64,000 nt of DNA from Plazaster borealis (GCA_021014325.1 CM037472.1:1612001-1676000); one strand, 5' to 3'. Positions 47,716 through 58,716 are shown, counted from the first letter of the stretch. Notes: generated by a model from the letters alone, not told the origin. Numbers and translations are program-made.

Positions 47716-48099
47716 GTGATTGTCTGGCTGATTTGTGCCAATCGGATTTGACATCCTTATAAATTATAAATTTAATTTAATTCATTACACACCCAACAGT
47801 GCAAGCGCTTAATGACAGGAATATGGAAGAAATAGAAAGACATTTTCAGTTTTAGGTGTGGGAGGAAAACCCCAAATGGAGAAACCCACAAAATCAGATA
47901 GGGGCTTATTTGCGATAATCGTAACCCTCAATCCTCAAATCCATGTTCGTAGAATGTGTGTCACTATTTTTGAAAGTTGTAAAAATTTGTTAAATCTGGT
48001 CACTAGTTTGACAAAAATGGTTGAAATTGCACACGGTGATTTATTACTGGGGATGTCTCTTAACCCTCCGGTCTGCGACCATCAGGAGGATGGAGGGTT

Positions 48100-48225
48100 A
48101 TCGCAACTAGTAGGGGCTGAAAACTCAATCCACTGGTCTGGTCTGAGGTGGGATTCGAACAGGGGTCCACAGAGGGGAAAGGCTGGTGAGAACCCACTGA
48201 GCCAGCCTGATTTGCAATATCCTTC
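48100..48225 (-). mobile_element. tRNA-like SINE head of a third type
   Basis: The reverse strand reads GGCTGGCTCAGTGGGTTCTC ... TGTTCGAATCCCACC, A- and B-box-like. A degraded relative is at 56855-56925. The overlapping frame from 47858 is not a gene. Confidence 0.5.
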
Positions 48226-48458
48226 ATCCACGATGCTGTTCCTTCATTAAAGCCAGACTCAAAACCAGTGCCACATCTGGATCTGGATTTGTCTTGGATT
48301 CAAGGCCTGGTGAGGCCTGACCTACATCGGATGAGTGAGGGCGCAGTGGACATGTTTTTTAAGTAAGGTGAAGCGGCGCAATCTGCTGCCCTCTATCATC
48401 TAAGCCAGAAAAAATGGAGGGAGCCCCTTCTCTTAAATCTACTCAGCAATAAGTGCTG

Positions 48459-48627
48459 AGGGCTTCTTCCAAACCTCGTTACGACGGTATAGCTCCGTCT
48501 CTGGGCTTCATTTGATGTTGGAAACACCGTTCGAAATGTACACTGCTCCAAAATTGATGACGAAGCCCAAGCCACAGCCGGAACCCAAGCCACAGCCGGA
48601 ACCCAAGCCGAGGTTTGTGAAAGGGCC
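48459..48627. mobile_element. 169-bp CWG-type MITE (GGGCTTCTTCCAAACC family)
   Basis: Left end AGGGCTTCTTCCAAACCTCG, right end CGAGGTTTGTGAAAGGGCC, with CTG at 48456-48458 and 48628-48630. A relative lies at 38918-39075. Confidence 0.75.
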
Positions 48628-48743
48628 CTGGGTTCTTTGACATGCTTTACACAACACACTGGACCCTATGGCTTTACGTCCCATCCGAAGGACGAAGCAG
48701 TAATTGAAAGTGTCTCGCTTAAAAACATAAGGGTCAAGAGCAG

Positions 48744-48926
48744 GGCCCAATTTCATAAAGCTGTTAAGCATAAAATTTGCAAATTTCTTTGCTAAGCAAG
48801 AAATTAGTGGGGTACCAGTCCCAGCAATGGTAACTGTATAGTATTCTGGCTGGTAACCTATTTTTCCAAGCAAGAGATTTTTTGTGCTGAGCAAGTTTCT
48901 ACTTAAAGGCTATTTGAAATTGACCC
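48744..48926. mobile_element. CWG-type MITE (GGCCCAATTTCAT family)
   Basis: GGCCCAATTTCATAAAGCTG ... TTTGAAATTGACCC, with CAG at 48741-48743 and 48927-48929. It shares the latter CAG with the next element. Confidence 0.8.
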
Positions 48927-48929
48927 CAG

Positions 48930-49063
48930 GGGCCGATTTCACAAAGAGATAAGACTAGTCTTATCTGAAGTTAGGACCAGTAACTGGTCTTAACTACTAG
49001 TCCTATCTTTTAGCATTGCCTAGGACTAGTCCTAAGTTAGGAAGAGCTTTGTGAAATTGACCC
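48930..49063. mobile_element. 134-bp CWG-type MITE (GGGCCGATTTCACAAAG family)
   Basis: Ends GGGCCGATTTCACAAAG and CTTTGTGAAATTGACCC, with CAG at 48927-48929 and 49064-49066. The interior is nearly palindromic around GACTAGTC. Confidence 0.8.
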
Positions 49064-49479
49064 CAGGACTCGAACCCACAACTCTGCTGATCAGAAACAC
49101 TGGGGAGCTTGAGTTGGCTGCGCTAAACCACTCTACATTGCACTTTTGAATGTGCTCTTTCAACAAGTTACGTCTAATTATAGCATTTCATGTCTGTGTT
49201 TAACCGATTGCAAGGCCGATGGTCAAATTTCAGTCAAAGATTTTGTCTGTGGGAAAAAACAAATTCCTCTATGAAAAAACAACCTGTTTGTTATGGAAGC
49301 ATGGTCTTCATATTTCAGCAGTCCATTTCAACATGGCTTTAAAAAAACCACTCCATAAGTCTCAAATGTCCCCACTTGAAATATCATTATAAAAGCAAAA
49401 CTGAATTACTGTACTACATGTATCTCTGCAGGTCAAGTAAGCCCTACTACTGTTTCAGGAGTGGTGGGGATATTTACAG

Positions 49480-49995
49480 GGATCGCCCTTAACACTAGTC
49501 GGGCGTACATTGTCTGGTAAAAACTGATGTGGGCTAGTAAACTCCAAGGTTTTTGCCAGGATTTGGTAAAAGGGATTCCAAATTTGCTGGAAATATAAAA
49601 CCTGGGTGTCCAAATTGTTCACTTACAATAAATACATGTAAATGATAGATAAAACAGGGTGTCCAAAAGACACCCAGACAACCCTCTGGCTAACAGTGGT
49701 CAACAGTAAACACCACTACTTAACTTGCCCTGTGGGCTACTAAAAACTGTGCATCCAACTTGTCTAAAATGCTCATATTTCTTCCTTTCCAGATGTGAAT
49801 AATACATTTTTTATTTTTTATTTTGAGTGTATAAATGTTACTTCATTTGATCATTAAACTGGTTGTGATTGCTACATTTAATACATCTGAAAAATACATT
49901 TATGACAATACTTGTTTAAAATTTGGGCTACTAAAACTTCCTGAGGGCAAGTAAAATGCCCTGTTACTGGCCCGGTGGGCTGCTTTACAAAAGGT
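49480..49995. repeat. Dispersed repeat E10, copy 1
   Basis: ACTAGTCGGGCGTACATTGT ... AACTTGCCCTGTGGGCTACT ... CTAAAACTTCCTGAGGGCAA. It matches 60700-61800 in order. Confidence 0.65.
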
Positions 49996-50539
49996 TTAAG
50001 CACAAAGCCTGATTGTTTTACAAATATCTTACTACAGTAAATAGTCTCAGAATGCATTCCATATCATTGGAATAGTCACCTTGAGAGGAGTGACAATAGG
50101 TTTTGGGTTTATTTTCAGCCATCAATGGAAAAAAGAATTTTTCATTGGAAGCAAAACTATAAAGATTCAATCACCTAAGTTAGCTCTAAGTACTTGGAAA
50201 TAACAAAAAACACACCTACATTGTAACTAGCAATGTAAACAAGGCCTAGATACAAAAATGCATGCTTTCGTTAAAGCTGTATTTTTCAAAGCCTAAAATG
50301 TTAGTGTTTGCAAAGGTCTTTAGTGGCTGGTCTGGCAGGTTTTTTGCATAATAAACTTTAAAGTTGGGAAGGTAGTGCTTTCTGCTTTACCAGCCAGGCT
50401 CCTAGTGGATGATACCCATGCCTACATCCTTACGGACTGTAAAGGGGTAACCCTGTTTCAGCCCCAGGAGTAGATGGCAACATGCCCCTGGTGACAGTTT
50501 ATTCGGGTCGACAGCCCAAAACTATGGAACGCCAAAGAG

Positions 50540-50995
50540 GCATTTAATAATCGGTGATGGTCTTTTACAACCGGTGATCAAATGTTTAATCGGTGATGGT
50601 CTAACGCGATCGGTGATCAACTTCAGCAATCGGTGATGTATCACGATCGGTGATGGTCTTTCGTGATCGGTGGTCAACTTTAGCAATCGGTGATGTATCA
50701 CGATCGGTGATGGTCTTTCGCGATCAGTGATCAACTTTAGGGATCGGTGATGCATATTCACGATCGGTGATGGTCTTTCGCGATCGGTGGTCAACTTTAG
50801 CAATCGGTGATGCATATTCACGATCGGTGATGGTCTTTCGTGATCGGTGGTCAACTTTAGCAATCGGTGATGTATCACGATCGGTGATGGTCTTTCGCGA
50901 TCGGTGATCAACTTTAGCAATCGGTGATGCATATTCACGATCGGTGATGGTCTTTCGCGATCGGTGGTCAACTTTAGCAATCGGTGATGATCTAT
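50540..50995 (-). repeat. Left arm of the foldback element: 60-bp tandem repeat
   Basis: About eight full or partial units of a 60-bp repeat. Because 60 is a multiple of three and the unit lacks stops in some frames, it yields repetitive open frames that are not genes. Confidence 0.85.
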
Positions 50996-52619
50996 CTAGT
51001 TCTGACCACTCACCACTCTGGTCATCGACTGACTTGTCAAACATTTTAGAAGAGTACCATTTTAAAACTAGACTAAAGTATTTCACTTTTACTTTCTTTA
51101 ATTGTTTACTTAAGAACCTGATTTTATTACATTAATGATACACGGTGTTATTTAATCCAGGCCTGGATGTATTACTTTTTTGTTGTATGTATCCTAGTTA
51201 TTGTTAGAAACTGTTCTGTTCTTTCTAGTTCCACGTTTTGACCATTTTCAAACTTTATTGTTTTTTCTATTACTTTTGTATCAAATTCCGTTTGTATTCA
51301 CTCGAGGGGATAAAGATGGTCGTTTTGTTTCCCTATATTACTCACATACCCGAGTTCACTTGTATTCTAAAGTTTGATAATAATTTTTAAAAAACTAAAT
51401 TCATAAATTGACTTGCCTACTTTGAAAGCTTTTTAAATTTTTATTAATATGATTTCAGAATGTCAAACTAACATTAACACCGACAACACATAATATTGTT
51501 TTTTAAAAGGTCACTGGTGAAGTGCGCAAAATAATACACATAAAATGTGGTCATGTAACAGGTGTAGGAAAACCTTTGTTCAGATAGGAGACCAAGTATC
51601 TATACCCTTCCACTGTTTATATTTCCAATTTAATCTCTTCTAGCACCCTGTACAAGTTAATTTCTAGGAATGTTCTGTTATAAACAACCCTCTTGCTTAA
51701 TCCTTAATCCTTGTAGTGGTTAGTCACCCCTGTAATTTACTTCAGATAGCAGCCGGGCAGCGCAAGGGGAACACTCCACAGTGTTCTCCCACCGTCACGA
51801 TTGATTTGTATGTATTACAACACTTCAAATTCTAAGTTTTGCCTGCGACAAGTAATACACTGCTATGGACTGTTGTTTTTAGTGGTTCCTATAAATTCTG
51901 TTAGTTCAGTAGTGTTACTGTTGGTCTTGGTTTCGATTTCACTTGATTTATTGCTGTACATCAATCACTGGTTTGGCCTTTGGTCATCGCTTTATAATCA
52001 ATAGAGTTGTTTTTTTATAATTTTTTTATTGAGGAAACCCTATAGGTTGAGTCACTGTCCCACTTCTTGCATTTCTTCGCGTCTTTACCCTATTCGATCC
52101 TTAGATTAATTGAGTTTCTCATAAGTGAGTTTCCCCACCGCTTACATAGTTTTGTTTAGTTTATTCAAGCAGTCCATTTTTACAGGTTACAGTCAGACAC
52201 TCATTAAAAAGAAATAAATGCAGTTGATTCCACATTATCAAAATGACAAGTTGACAAGGTTAACATAGAAATGTTAAGTTCACGTTCAGGCAACTCATGC
52301 CATTTTCAACAGCGAGACCATGACCAAAATACATTTGCGAAAGTTGGCCATATTAATCATTTATAAACAAATTACTAAATGTAGATACTACGGGATGAGA
52401 AAAACCAAGGTACCATGCCTTTAACAATTATTGGTGTTAATCATTGGGGTATTCAACTTTAAAGTACAGGGGTGGTGCACTTAGAAACCAAGTAAAGCAG
52501 TCACAGATTTTCAAACTTTCAATTAATGAAGTGAAATAAAACATTAATAGCGAAATAATACCGATATTGCAGAACTAATCAACAGCTGTGAAAGTCTACA
52601 CCAATCAAAACATTGATTA

Positions 52620-53135
52620 CCGGTCATGAACGTAGACCATCACCGATTGCTAAAGTTGATCACCGAACACGAAAGACCATCACCGATCGTGAATATGCAT
52701 CACTGCTTGCTAAAGTTGATCACCAATCGCGAAAGACCATCACCGATCGTGAATATGCATCACCGATTGCTAAAGTTGACCACCGATCGCGTAAGAACAT
52801 CACCGATCGTGAATATGCATCACCGATTGCTAAAGTTGACCACCGATCGCGAAAGACCATCTCCGATCGTGAATATGCATCACCGATCCCTAAAGTTGAC
52901 CACCGATCGCGAAAGACCATCACCGATCGTGAATATGCATCACCGATTGCTAAAGTTGACCACCGATCGCGAAAGACCATCACCGATTGCTAAAGTTGAT
53001 CACCGATCGCGAAAGACCATCACCGATCGTGATACATCACCGATTGCTAAAGTTGATCACCGATCGCGTTAGACCATCACCGATTAAAAATTTGATCACC
53101 GGTTGTAAAAGACCATCACCGATTATTAAATGCCT
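52620..53135 (+). repeat. Right arm of the foldback element: 60-bp tandem repeat
   Basis: Same unit as the left arm, opposite orientation, about eight to nine units. Single-base differences between units (for example CTCCGATC for CACCGATC near 52861) show that it is not freshly amplified. Confidence 0.85.
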
Positions 53136-53352
53136 CTTTGGCGTTCCATACAAAACAGTTAAGTGTAGCCCTCACCTTGAAGTGGCCGTTCGTCCTTGTG
53201 ATGTTAGGCGATCTCTCATAAAAAAAAATTAAAAGTCAGAATGTACAATTATGGTTTGTGATCTTGATCAAAACTCAATCAATAATTCTTATTTAAGAAG
53301 GTCTTGTCTTCTCTCCCTCTCAGCAGGTGACTTCTGAAATTCTCAAGACATC

Positions 53353-53508
53353 ATGGAAGGAGATGATTTTGATTGGAAACCTCCTAGTGAGGCCGAGATG
53401 AAAGTACTCCAAGCCAGAAGAGAGCGTTCAGACAAGATTAGTAAACTGATGGGAGACTACCTACTTAAGGGTTATCGAATGCTAGGATCCTGCTGTTCAG
53501 CATGTGGG
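53353..53508 (+). CDS. ZNRD2: ZNRD2 homologue, coding exon 1 (residues 1-52)
   Basis: The frame starts at ATG 53353 in a strong context (A at -3, G at +4) and encodes an acidic start (EGDDFDWKPPSEAE), then the hallmark ARRERSDKISKLMGDYLLKG and YRMLGSCCSACG. These match the N-terminal core of human ZNRD2 (formerly SSSCA1, p27), where a basic helix precedes the first CxxC of a zinc ribbon (here Cys48 and Cys51). The exon ends at GGG|GTAAGG in phase 0. A pyrimidine tract followed by CAGCAG at 53311-53326 looks like an acceptor, so an upstream non-coding exon is possible. Known: ZNRD2 is a small conserved protein, an autoantigen in humans, reported to bind tankyrase. Further read-through past 53508 is intronic. 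Confidence 0.93.
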
Positions 53509-53537
53509 GTAAGGCGTACCACTCCGATGGAACACAA

Positions 53538-53725
53538 CCTGAGCCCAATTTCATAGAGCCGCTTTAGAAAATATTGCTTAGCAATTTTCTGCTAAGCAGA
53601 AATGAGCAGGATACCAGCCACAAACTGTACATGTGACATGATAGTTTGGCTGGTAACCCTATTCCAGTAAGCATCATTTTGTTGTGCTAAGCTACTTTTT
53701 GTGCTTAAGCAGCTCTATGAAACTG
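53538..53725. mobile_element. CWG-type MITE in ZNRD2 intron 1
   Basis: AGCCCAATTTCATAGAGCCG ... CTATGAAACTGGGCC, flanked by CTG on both sides, starting 30 bp after the exon 1 donor. Confidence 0.75.
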
Positions 53726-53847
53726 GGCCCTGGGAATATTTAGACTCCCTCTTGATCTTTTAGTCAAATACCTTGAACTGAAAACAAAAACAGGTCTGAA
53801 GTCCCAGTGCCAGGCCGGGAATTACACGGAGGCCATGGCCTCTGTTG

Positions 53848-54045
53848 TGCCTGGGCCCAATTTCATGGAGCTGATTAAGCACAAAAAGTAGCTAAGCACA
53901 ACAAAATTATGCTTACCAGATTAAGGTTACCAGCCAAACTACCATGTCATATGTACAATTTGTGACTGGTATCCTGCTCATTTCTGCTTAGCAGACAATT
54001 TTTAAGCAATATTTTCTGCTTAAGCAGCTCTATGTAATTTGGCCA
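53848..54045. mobile_element. CWG-type MITE in ZNRD2 intron 1 (second)
   Basis: GGCCCAATTTCATGGAGCTG after CTG, ending CTATGTAATTTGGCC then ATG (probably a decayed CTG). Confidence 0.7.
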
Positions 54046-54364
54046 TGGTCTTGGCCTTGGCACCCCTTCAAAAAATTCCCATAGTCTTTAAGACTTTCCA
54101 ATGGAAGTCCCCTTTGCAAAATGGAAATGGCCTTGCCCTCTCAAAGCTGAAATTCCAGGCCTGCATTGTAACCCTTTTTTTTAATGAAAAGTCCCATGCC
54201 CAATTTCAAACCGGTAAGCAAATTCAACCTAGTCCAGAAGATAGCAATCCTCGGAACAGCCCACATATTACGTAGAATACTGTCCATTGAATAACACCCC
54301 CCTGCCCCCTTTAGCGCCTCAGATCCATAGTCTGGATCCGACTCTATAGGATGTACAATAAATT

Positions 54365-54690
54365 GCATAAAAGAAAAAATCATATAATAATAATAATACT
54401 AATAATAAAAAGCAAAAAGGCAATCCAGACAATAAAAACCTACAAAGGCACAAACAAGTACAACAGGAACAAATACGTCATACAAATTTGAAATTGTTTA
54501 CGTAAAATATTAATTTATGAAGACAATGATTGTTTGTGGCGTTAGTTCAACGGAGAGATTGTTCCAGAGTTCTGAGGCAACATGCGAGGACTGTGATTGA
54601 TACATCGGCAATGATCGGGGACAGTCCTTGGCTGACAACCAATGTGGATAGCGATTGGTGTGGCTCATGCCTTAGGCATAAACCTGTAGC
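54365..54690 (-). pseudogene. Probable LINE 3' end, reverse strand, in ZNRD2 intron 1
   Basis: On the reverse strand a frame reads SSHVASELWNNLSVELTPQT, like the SVAAPKLWNSLP tail motif of LINE ORF2. It is followed downstream (lower coordinates) by an ATT/TAA microsatellite at 54384-54415, as expected for a LINE tail. Confidence 0.45.
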
Positions 54691-55379
54691 TTGTAGTTAT
54701 CACTAAGCTAAATCAATCACATGAACCTGTTGTTGTTTGTAGTATCCGGGTGTAACCCACGTCGGAGTTTGTTAGTTTGCCTTAAGAGGACCCTGATTCT
54801 CCATGTGAGGCAATGCGGAAAATTACCGGTTAAAAATAGAATCGATCCATCAAAATGATTGGTTTTGTAGTGTTTTAAAAATGTTATTTTTGAGTATGGT
54901 ACATATGTACAGGTAACAGCTAGGCAGCTAAAAAGCATTGAATGCGATGGAGTTTTTCATACAGAATGAAAGAAAAAGATAAAGAAAAAAGACTGGTCAC
55001 CAGGCCAGTGCTCAAACCACAGTATGGGGATACGTCTATCTGTCTTATAAGAGTTTACTAAATTGAGAATGGAAACTCTAACATATATAGCACCTTAAAA
55101 AATTCAATTACACTTGAGAGCGAAATGCTGAAGGCTGTTGTTACATCAACCGCATTTCAGTCGTTTAATAAAGAATTGTCGCAATTGTTTTCCTGTTTTT
55201 TCCATTATAAAGCATATCAGATTCATCTTACCCACTCGTCATCAATTATTGACAATTTGACGTTTTCATATCTGTCATCTAAATCTATGTAATATAGGTG
55301 AACTGTGTGGGTTTTACAGCCAGAAGTTTTATTGCTTTTATGTGATACTGGGAGGGCTGACGTGGTATTGTGTTTGATA

Positions 55380-55922
55380 ATGATAATAGTAATATTAATA
55401 ATAATACCTAGGTCTTATATAGTGCTTTTCACATCCGAAGGGCATCCTAAAGCCCTCATTATTTTTTATAGTAATATTAATAATAATACCTAGGTCTTAT
55501 ATAGTGCTTTTCACATCCGAAGGGCATCCTAAAGCCCTCATTATTTTTTATGCAGGTATGCAGAGAGCTATACGTTTGGAATTATAATACCCACTTTACA
55601 TTTATACATGAAGCACCTTGTAATACAATGTGGTGTGATGAAAATTTAATATAGCCAACCATGCTAGAAACACCGGGGTAAACCCCCTTCTCTTAGCGAT
55701 AAGTGTACTGGGTTCTTTCATGTGCATTACACAACACGCGAGACCTATGGCTTTATGTCCCATCCTAAGGACAAAGCAATAATGGTTAAGTGTCTTGCTT
55801 ATAAGGACACAAGTGTCAAGACTGGGACTCGAACCCACACACTGCCAATCGGAAACACAAGAGCTTGAGTCAAATGCACTTGACAGTTCGGCCTTGACAC
55901 GAGATGCCACGATAAAGCCCTG
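55380..55922 (-). mobile_element. S1 SINE with duplicated tail
   Basis: The reverse-strand head (B box GGGTTCGAGTCCC in complement at 55825-55838) and body are intact. The tail includes two copies of an 82-bp unit (55388-55551). Confidence 0.75.
55388..55551. repeat. 82-bp tandem duplication, apparently identical copies
   Basis: The unit starting AGTAATATTAATAATAATAC occurs at 55388-55469 and 55470-55551 with no difference that I can see, so it is recent or kept alike by conversion. Confidence 0.85.
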
Positions 55923-55994
55923 AGCGCCTAACAGGCTGCCATGGTTGTATACACCCATGGGAGTTGAGAGCATTCCAAGAATGATTCATGTAAT

Positions 55995-56370
55995 AATAAT
56001 AATAATTTTATTAATATCGACTCTTAGCCAATTCCAAAGAATGATCATTGCGCTTCATATTACCCCTGGTCACCTGGCCATATATTTCCTTCCTTAAACC
56101 ATCTCAGCTCCCTGGGGAGTATACAGCCTGTGCTGCCAAGTATGTAGCGCACTAAGCTAAATCAATCACAAGAAAACCATCTCTGCCCTCACAGGTACCC
56201 ATTTACCCCTGAGTGATGAGAAGTTATAGTTATGTGTCTTGTTCAAGAACACAAGTGTCATGACCTGGATTCGAACCCACACCCTGATGACTCATCCACC
56301 CTAATGACTCATCAACCAGAACTTGAGTCCGATGCACTAAACCGCTCGGCCACAACACACCAATATAGAC
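55995..56370 (-). mobile_element. S1 SINE, further copy
   Basis: Reverse-strand head (complement of GGATTCGAACCCACACCCTG) with a small internal duplication of the GATGACTCATC segment, and an AAT-rich tail near 55996. Confidence 0.65.
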
Positions 56371-56578
56371 TGCCAGACAAATAGAGACAGTAATTTTGTA
56401 GCGCCTTGAGCACCTCATTGTGGATACATGCTCTTAACAAGACTCCAAGAGGTCTTACTTTGTGTGCCTGGCAGAAGGTCGTTAATCCTCACGAGCTTCC
56501 GCCTGGCACTAACTGACAAATTCTCCATAAAATGATAGCAAAACTAATTGTACTATTACCTTGCTTGATCTCTTGTAG

Positions 56579-56663
56579 ACAATTTTACTGCGTGATCGTC
56601 AACAACGGGATTACTGTGTAGCTTGCAGTGAGTTAGATACGGATCTAGCCAAAGACGATCCAG
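56579..56663 (+). CDS. ZNRD2: ZNRD2 homologue, coding exon 2 (residues 53-80 plus one base)
   Basis: This 85-nt exon is too short to stand out as an ORF. It was found by its splice sites (CTTGTAG|ACAATT and CCAG|GTATGT) and homology. In phase with exon 1 it reads TILLRDRQQRDYCVACSEL then DTDLAKDDP. This completes the zinc ribbon: Cys48-x2-Cys51 from exon 1 and Cys65-x2-Cys68 here. Human ZNRD2 has TILLQDKQRKIYCVACQEL at the same place. It ends in phase 1, and the first base of the next codon (G) joins CT at 59259 to give Ala81. Confidence 0.93.
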
Positions 56664-57059
56664 GTATGTATTATACAAAGATTTGATGGGGTGAGAGTTT
56701 GACCTTTGGCCTAAGGTCAATCTCATTGAATCACTTTGGATGAAATATTGCTTGGTGTCTTGACAAGTTCCTGATTTTGTTAACCCTATTTTTACCAAAA
56801 ATTTGCATCTAGTTAAAATCAAACGGTTAAAAACTGATAAGCCAAATTCACAAGGCTCTGGTCCGAAGCAGGATTGGAACCATGGTCCACAGAGGTGAAA
56901 GGCAGGGGAGAAACCACTCTAAGACAACCTGAATGTCCCATCATGAATGCCCCTTATTCATGACTCTTAAGTAAGCACAGGTTTTTATGCTATATTGAAT
57001 GGATTCCATGAAAGTGGTCAAGATTTGTTTCTGGAAAGTAGGTGCGTGGCCAGCGTTAC

Positions 57060-57455
57060 TTAAAGGGTCTGTATACGTTTGGTAATTACTCATCAAATTA
57101 ATGGCAATCAAAACTTACTTGGTTAGAAGTACAGCAGCTTTGGATAGTATAAAGCATTTTGAGAAAATTTCACTTTGAAGTAATGTGGTTATTGAAAAAT
57201 ATATCAGTTTTTATCCCCAAAAATTTGAATCTGAAAAGCGTTTCTGTCAGAAACGTTTCTCAGATTGTGTATTACAATTGCAGATTATTCTTCCTGCGTG
57301 GACATAACCGCTCCAGTTTTTCGACAATATCTCCAAAACGCTACCACCTTTTGAAATGAAATTTTCACAGGTTAGTTTTATGGTATATATCTACAACTAT
57401 ATAGGATTGAAACAAACAGTGGGTTCCAATAACCAAAGGTATACAATCCCTTTAA
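57060..57455 (+). mobile_element. TTAA MITE E4 abutting an E1
   Basis: TTAAAGGGTCTGTATACG ... TATACAATCCCTTTAA. Its right TTAA (57452-57455) is also the left TTAA of the E1 that follows. Confidence 0.85.
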
Positions 57456-57824
57456 AGGCACTGAACACATTTGGTAATTGTCAAAGACCAGTGTTCTAAC
57501 TTGGTGTTGCCCAACATATGCATAAAATAACAAGCCTGTGAAAATTTGGGGCTCAATTGGTCATCGAAGTTGCAAGAAAATGATGAAAGAAAAACACCCT
57601 TGTTGTACAAATTTGTGTGCTTTCAGATAGGAATTAAAGGCTTCTTGCAAGAAGTTTTTATTAATTTAGTGAGAAACTACCTCTTTCTCAAAAACTACGT
57701 TACTTCAGAGGGAGTCGTTTCCTACAATGTTTTATACTATCAACAGCTCTCTGTTGCTTGTACCAAGTAAGTTTTATGCTAATATTTGTTTTGAGTAATT
57801 ACCAAATGTGTACAGTGCCTTTAA
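57452..57824 (+). mobile_element. TTAA MITE E1 abutting an E4
   Basis: TTAAAGGCACTGAACACATT ... TACAGTGCCTTTAA, sharing one TTAA with the preceding element. Confidence 0.85.
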
Positions 57825-58354
57825 GCACGGTACAGCTTGAAGAATACACGTATGACAGGAGTTCGATAATGTAAACAGGTTGATACAGGTTCCTGGGATG
57901 GATTAAATCTTGATGGATTCTATATGTTGAAGGTCATCAAACAAGTCACAACTCTAAAGGGTAAATTTATTTTGTACATTGCCCTTAAGATCGGCAAATG
58001 TGGTCTAGCTGGTTAAGTGATACTAATTATTATTTAAATTAATTTATCTTTTCACCTTTAAAGGTGATGTACTGGACGGAACTTCAACATTGTTTAAAAG
58101 TTTAATCAGTGTTATATTTATTAATGAGGCAATTTAGATTCCGAGTCTCCCAAATGTCACCAGAAGTCATCAACAGTTTATTTAAGTTCCTATAGAAAGG
58201 AACTTCTGGGCACAACAACTTTAATGCAAAGCTTGAATGATACAAGCATCTGTGCTTTAAATCTTGCTTTATTTTTTGTGTTATTATATATGCTTTCGGG
58301 CAAGGTTGAAGTCTTAAAATGTACTTGGTCTTTGCCATTAAGATTTCTCCAAGT

Positions 58355-58716
58355 TTAAAAGGGAAGGTATACGTTTGCTAATCACTCTTAAAATTAATAG
58401 CAATAAAAACCACTTGGTTAGAAGTACAGCAGCTTTCGATGGTATAAAGCATTTTGAGAATCATTTCACTTCGAAGTAATTTGGTTATGGAAAAAGACAT
58501 CAGTTTTTATCCCCCAAAATATGAATCTGAGAAACGTTACGGTCAGTGTATTCCAATTACGGATTATTCTTCCTGTGTGGCATAACCACTATCTCAAAAA
58601 CGCGACCACCTTTTGAACTGAAATTTTCACAGGTTAGTTTTATTGTATATCTACATTTCTATATAGGATTAAAACAATCGAACGGTTCAAAAAACCAAAG
58701 GTATACTTTCCCTTAA
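58355..58716 (+). mobile_element. TTAA MITE E4, diverged
   Basis: TTAAAAGGGAAGGTATACG ... GTATACTTTCCCTTAA. The body is shared with E4. Confidence 0.75.

Larger units (their letters stand above)
44713..48099. other. Gene-free stretch
   Basis: MITE and dispersed-repeat copies at 45418, 46321 and 47400, otherwise nothing recognisable. Confidence 0.5.
48385..49145 (-). mobile_element. S1 SINE containing three MITE insertions
   Basis: The SINE tail side (CCCCTTCTCTTA), middle (GGTTCTTT...GTCCCATCC) and head (GACTCGAACCCACAACTCTG) match the intact copy at 55670-55920. They are separated by elements at 48459-48627, 48744-48926 and 48930-49063. Confidence 0.8.
50523..53150. mobile_element. Complete foldback (FB/TU-like) transposon, 2,628 bp
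   Basis: The ends are perfect inverted copies (TATGGAACGCCAAAGAGG at the left, its complement at the right). They are flanked by an identical 6-bp direct repeat CAAAAC (50517-50522 and 53151-53156), taken as the target duplication. Each arm (about 470 and 530 bp) is a tandem array of a 60-bp unit built from variants of ATCGGTGATGGTC and ATCGGTGATCAAC; the arms face each other around a 1.6-kb centre. Known: long inverted repeats made of short tandem modules define foldback elements such as Drosophila FB and sea urchin TU. No transposase was recognised in the centre, so this copy is probably non-autonomous. Confidence 0.85.
53509..56578 (+). other. ZNRD2 intron 1 (3,070 bp, phase 0)
   Basis: GT-AG intron. 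It contains two CWG-type MITEs (53538-54045), a probable LINE 3' end in reverse orientation, and two reverse-strand tRNA-derived SINEs with a recent 82-bp tandem duplication. Confidence 0.85.

Noticed and set aside
50522..53072. Several repetitive frames (SRKTITDREYAS-type peptides) on both strands
   Set aside because: They come from the 60-bp modules of the foldback arms, appear in more than one frame and on both strands, and have no splice or start context.
50540..53135. Regularly spaced repeats that could be mistaken for a CRISPR array
   Set aside because: The units are contiguous tandem repeats without unique spacers, form inverted arms of a transposon, and lie in an animal genome.
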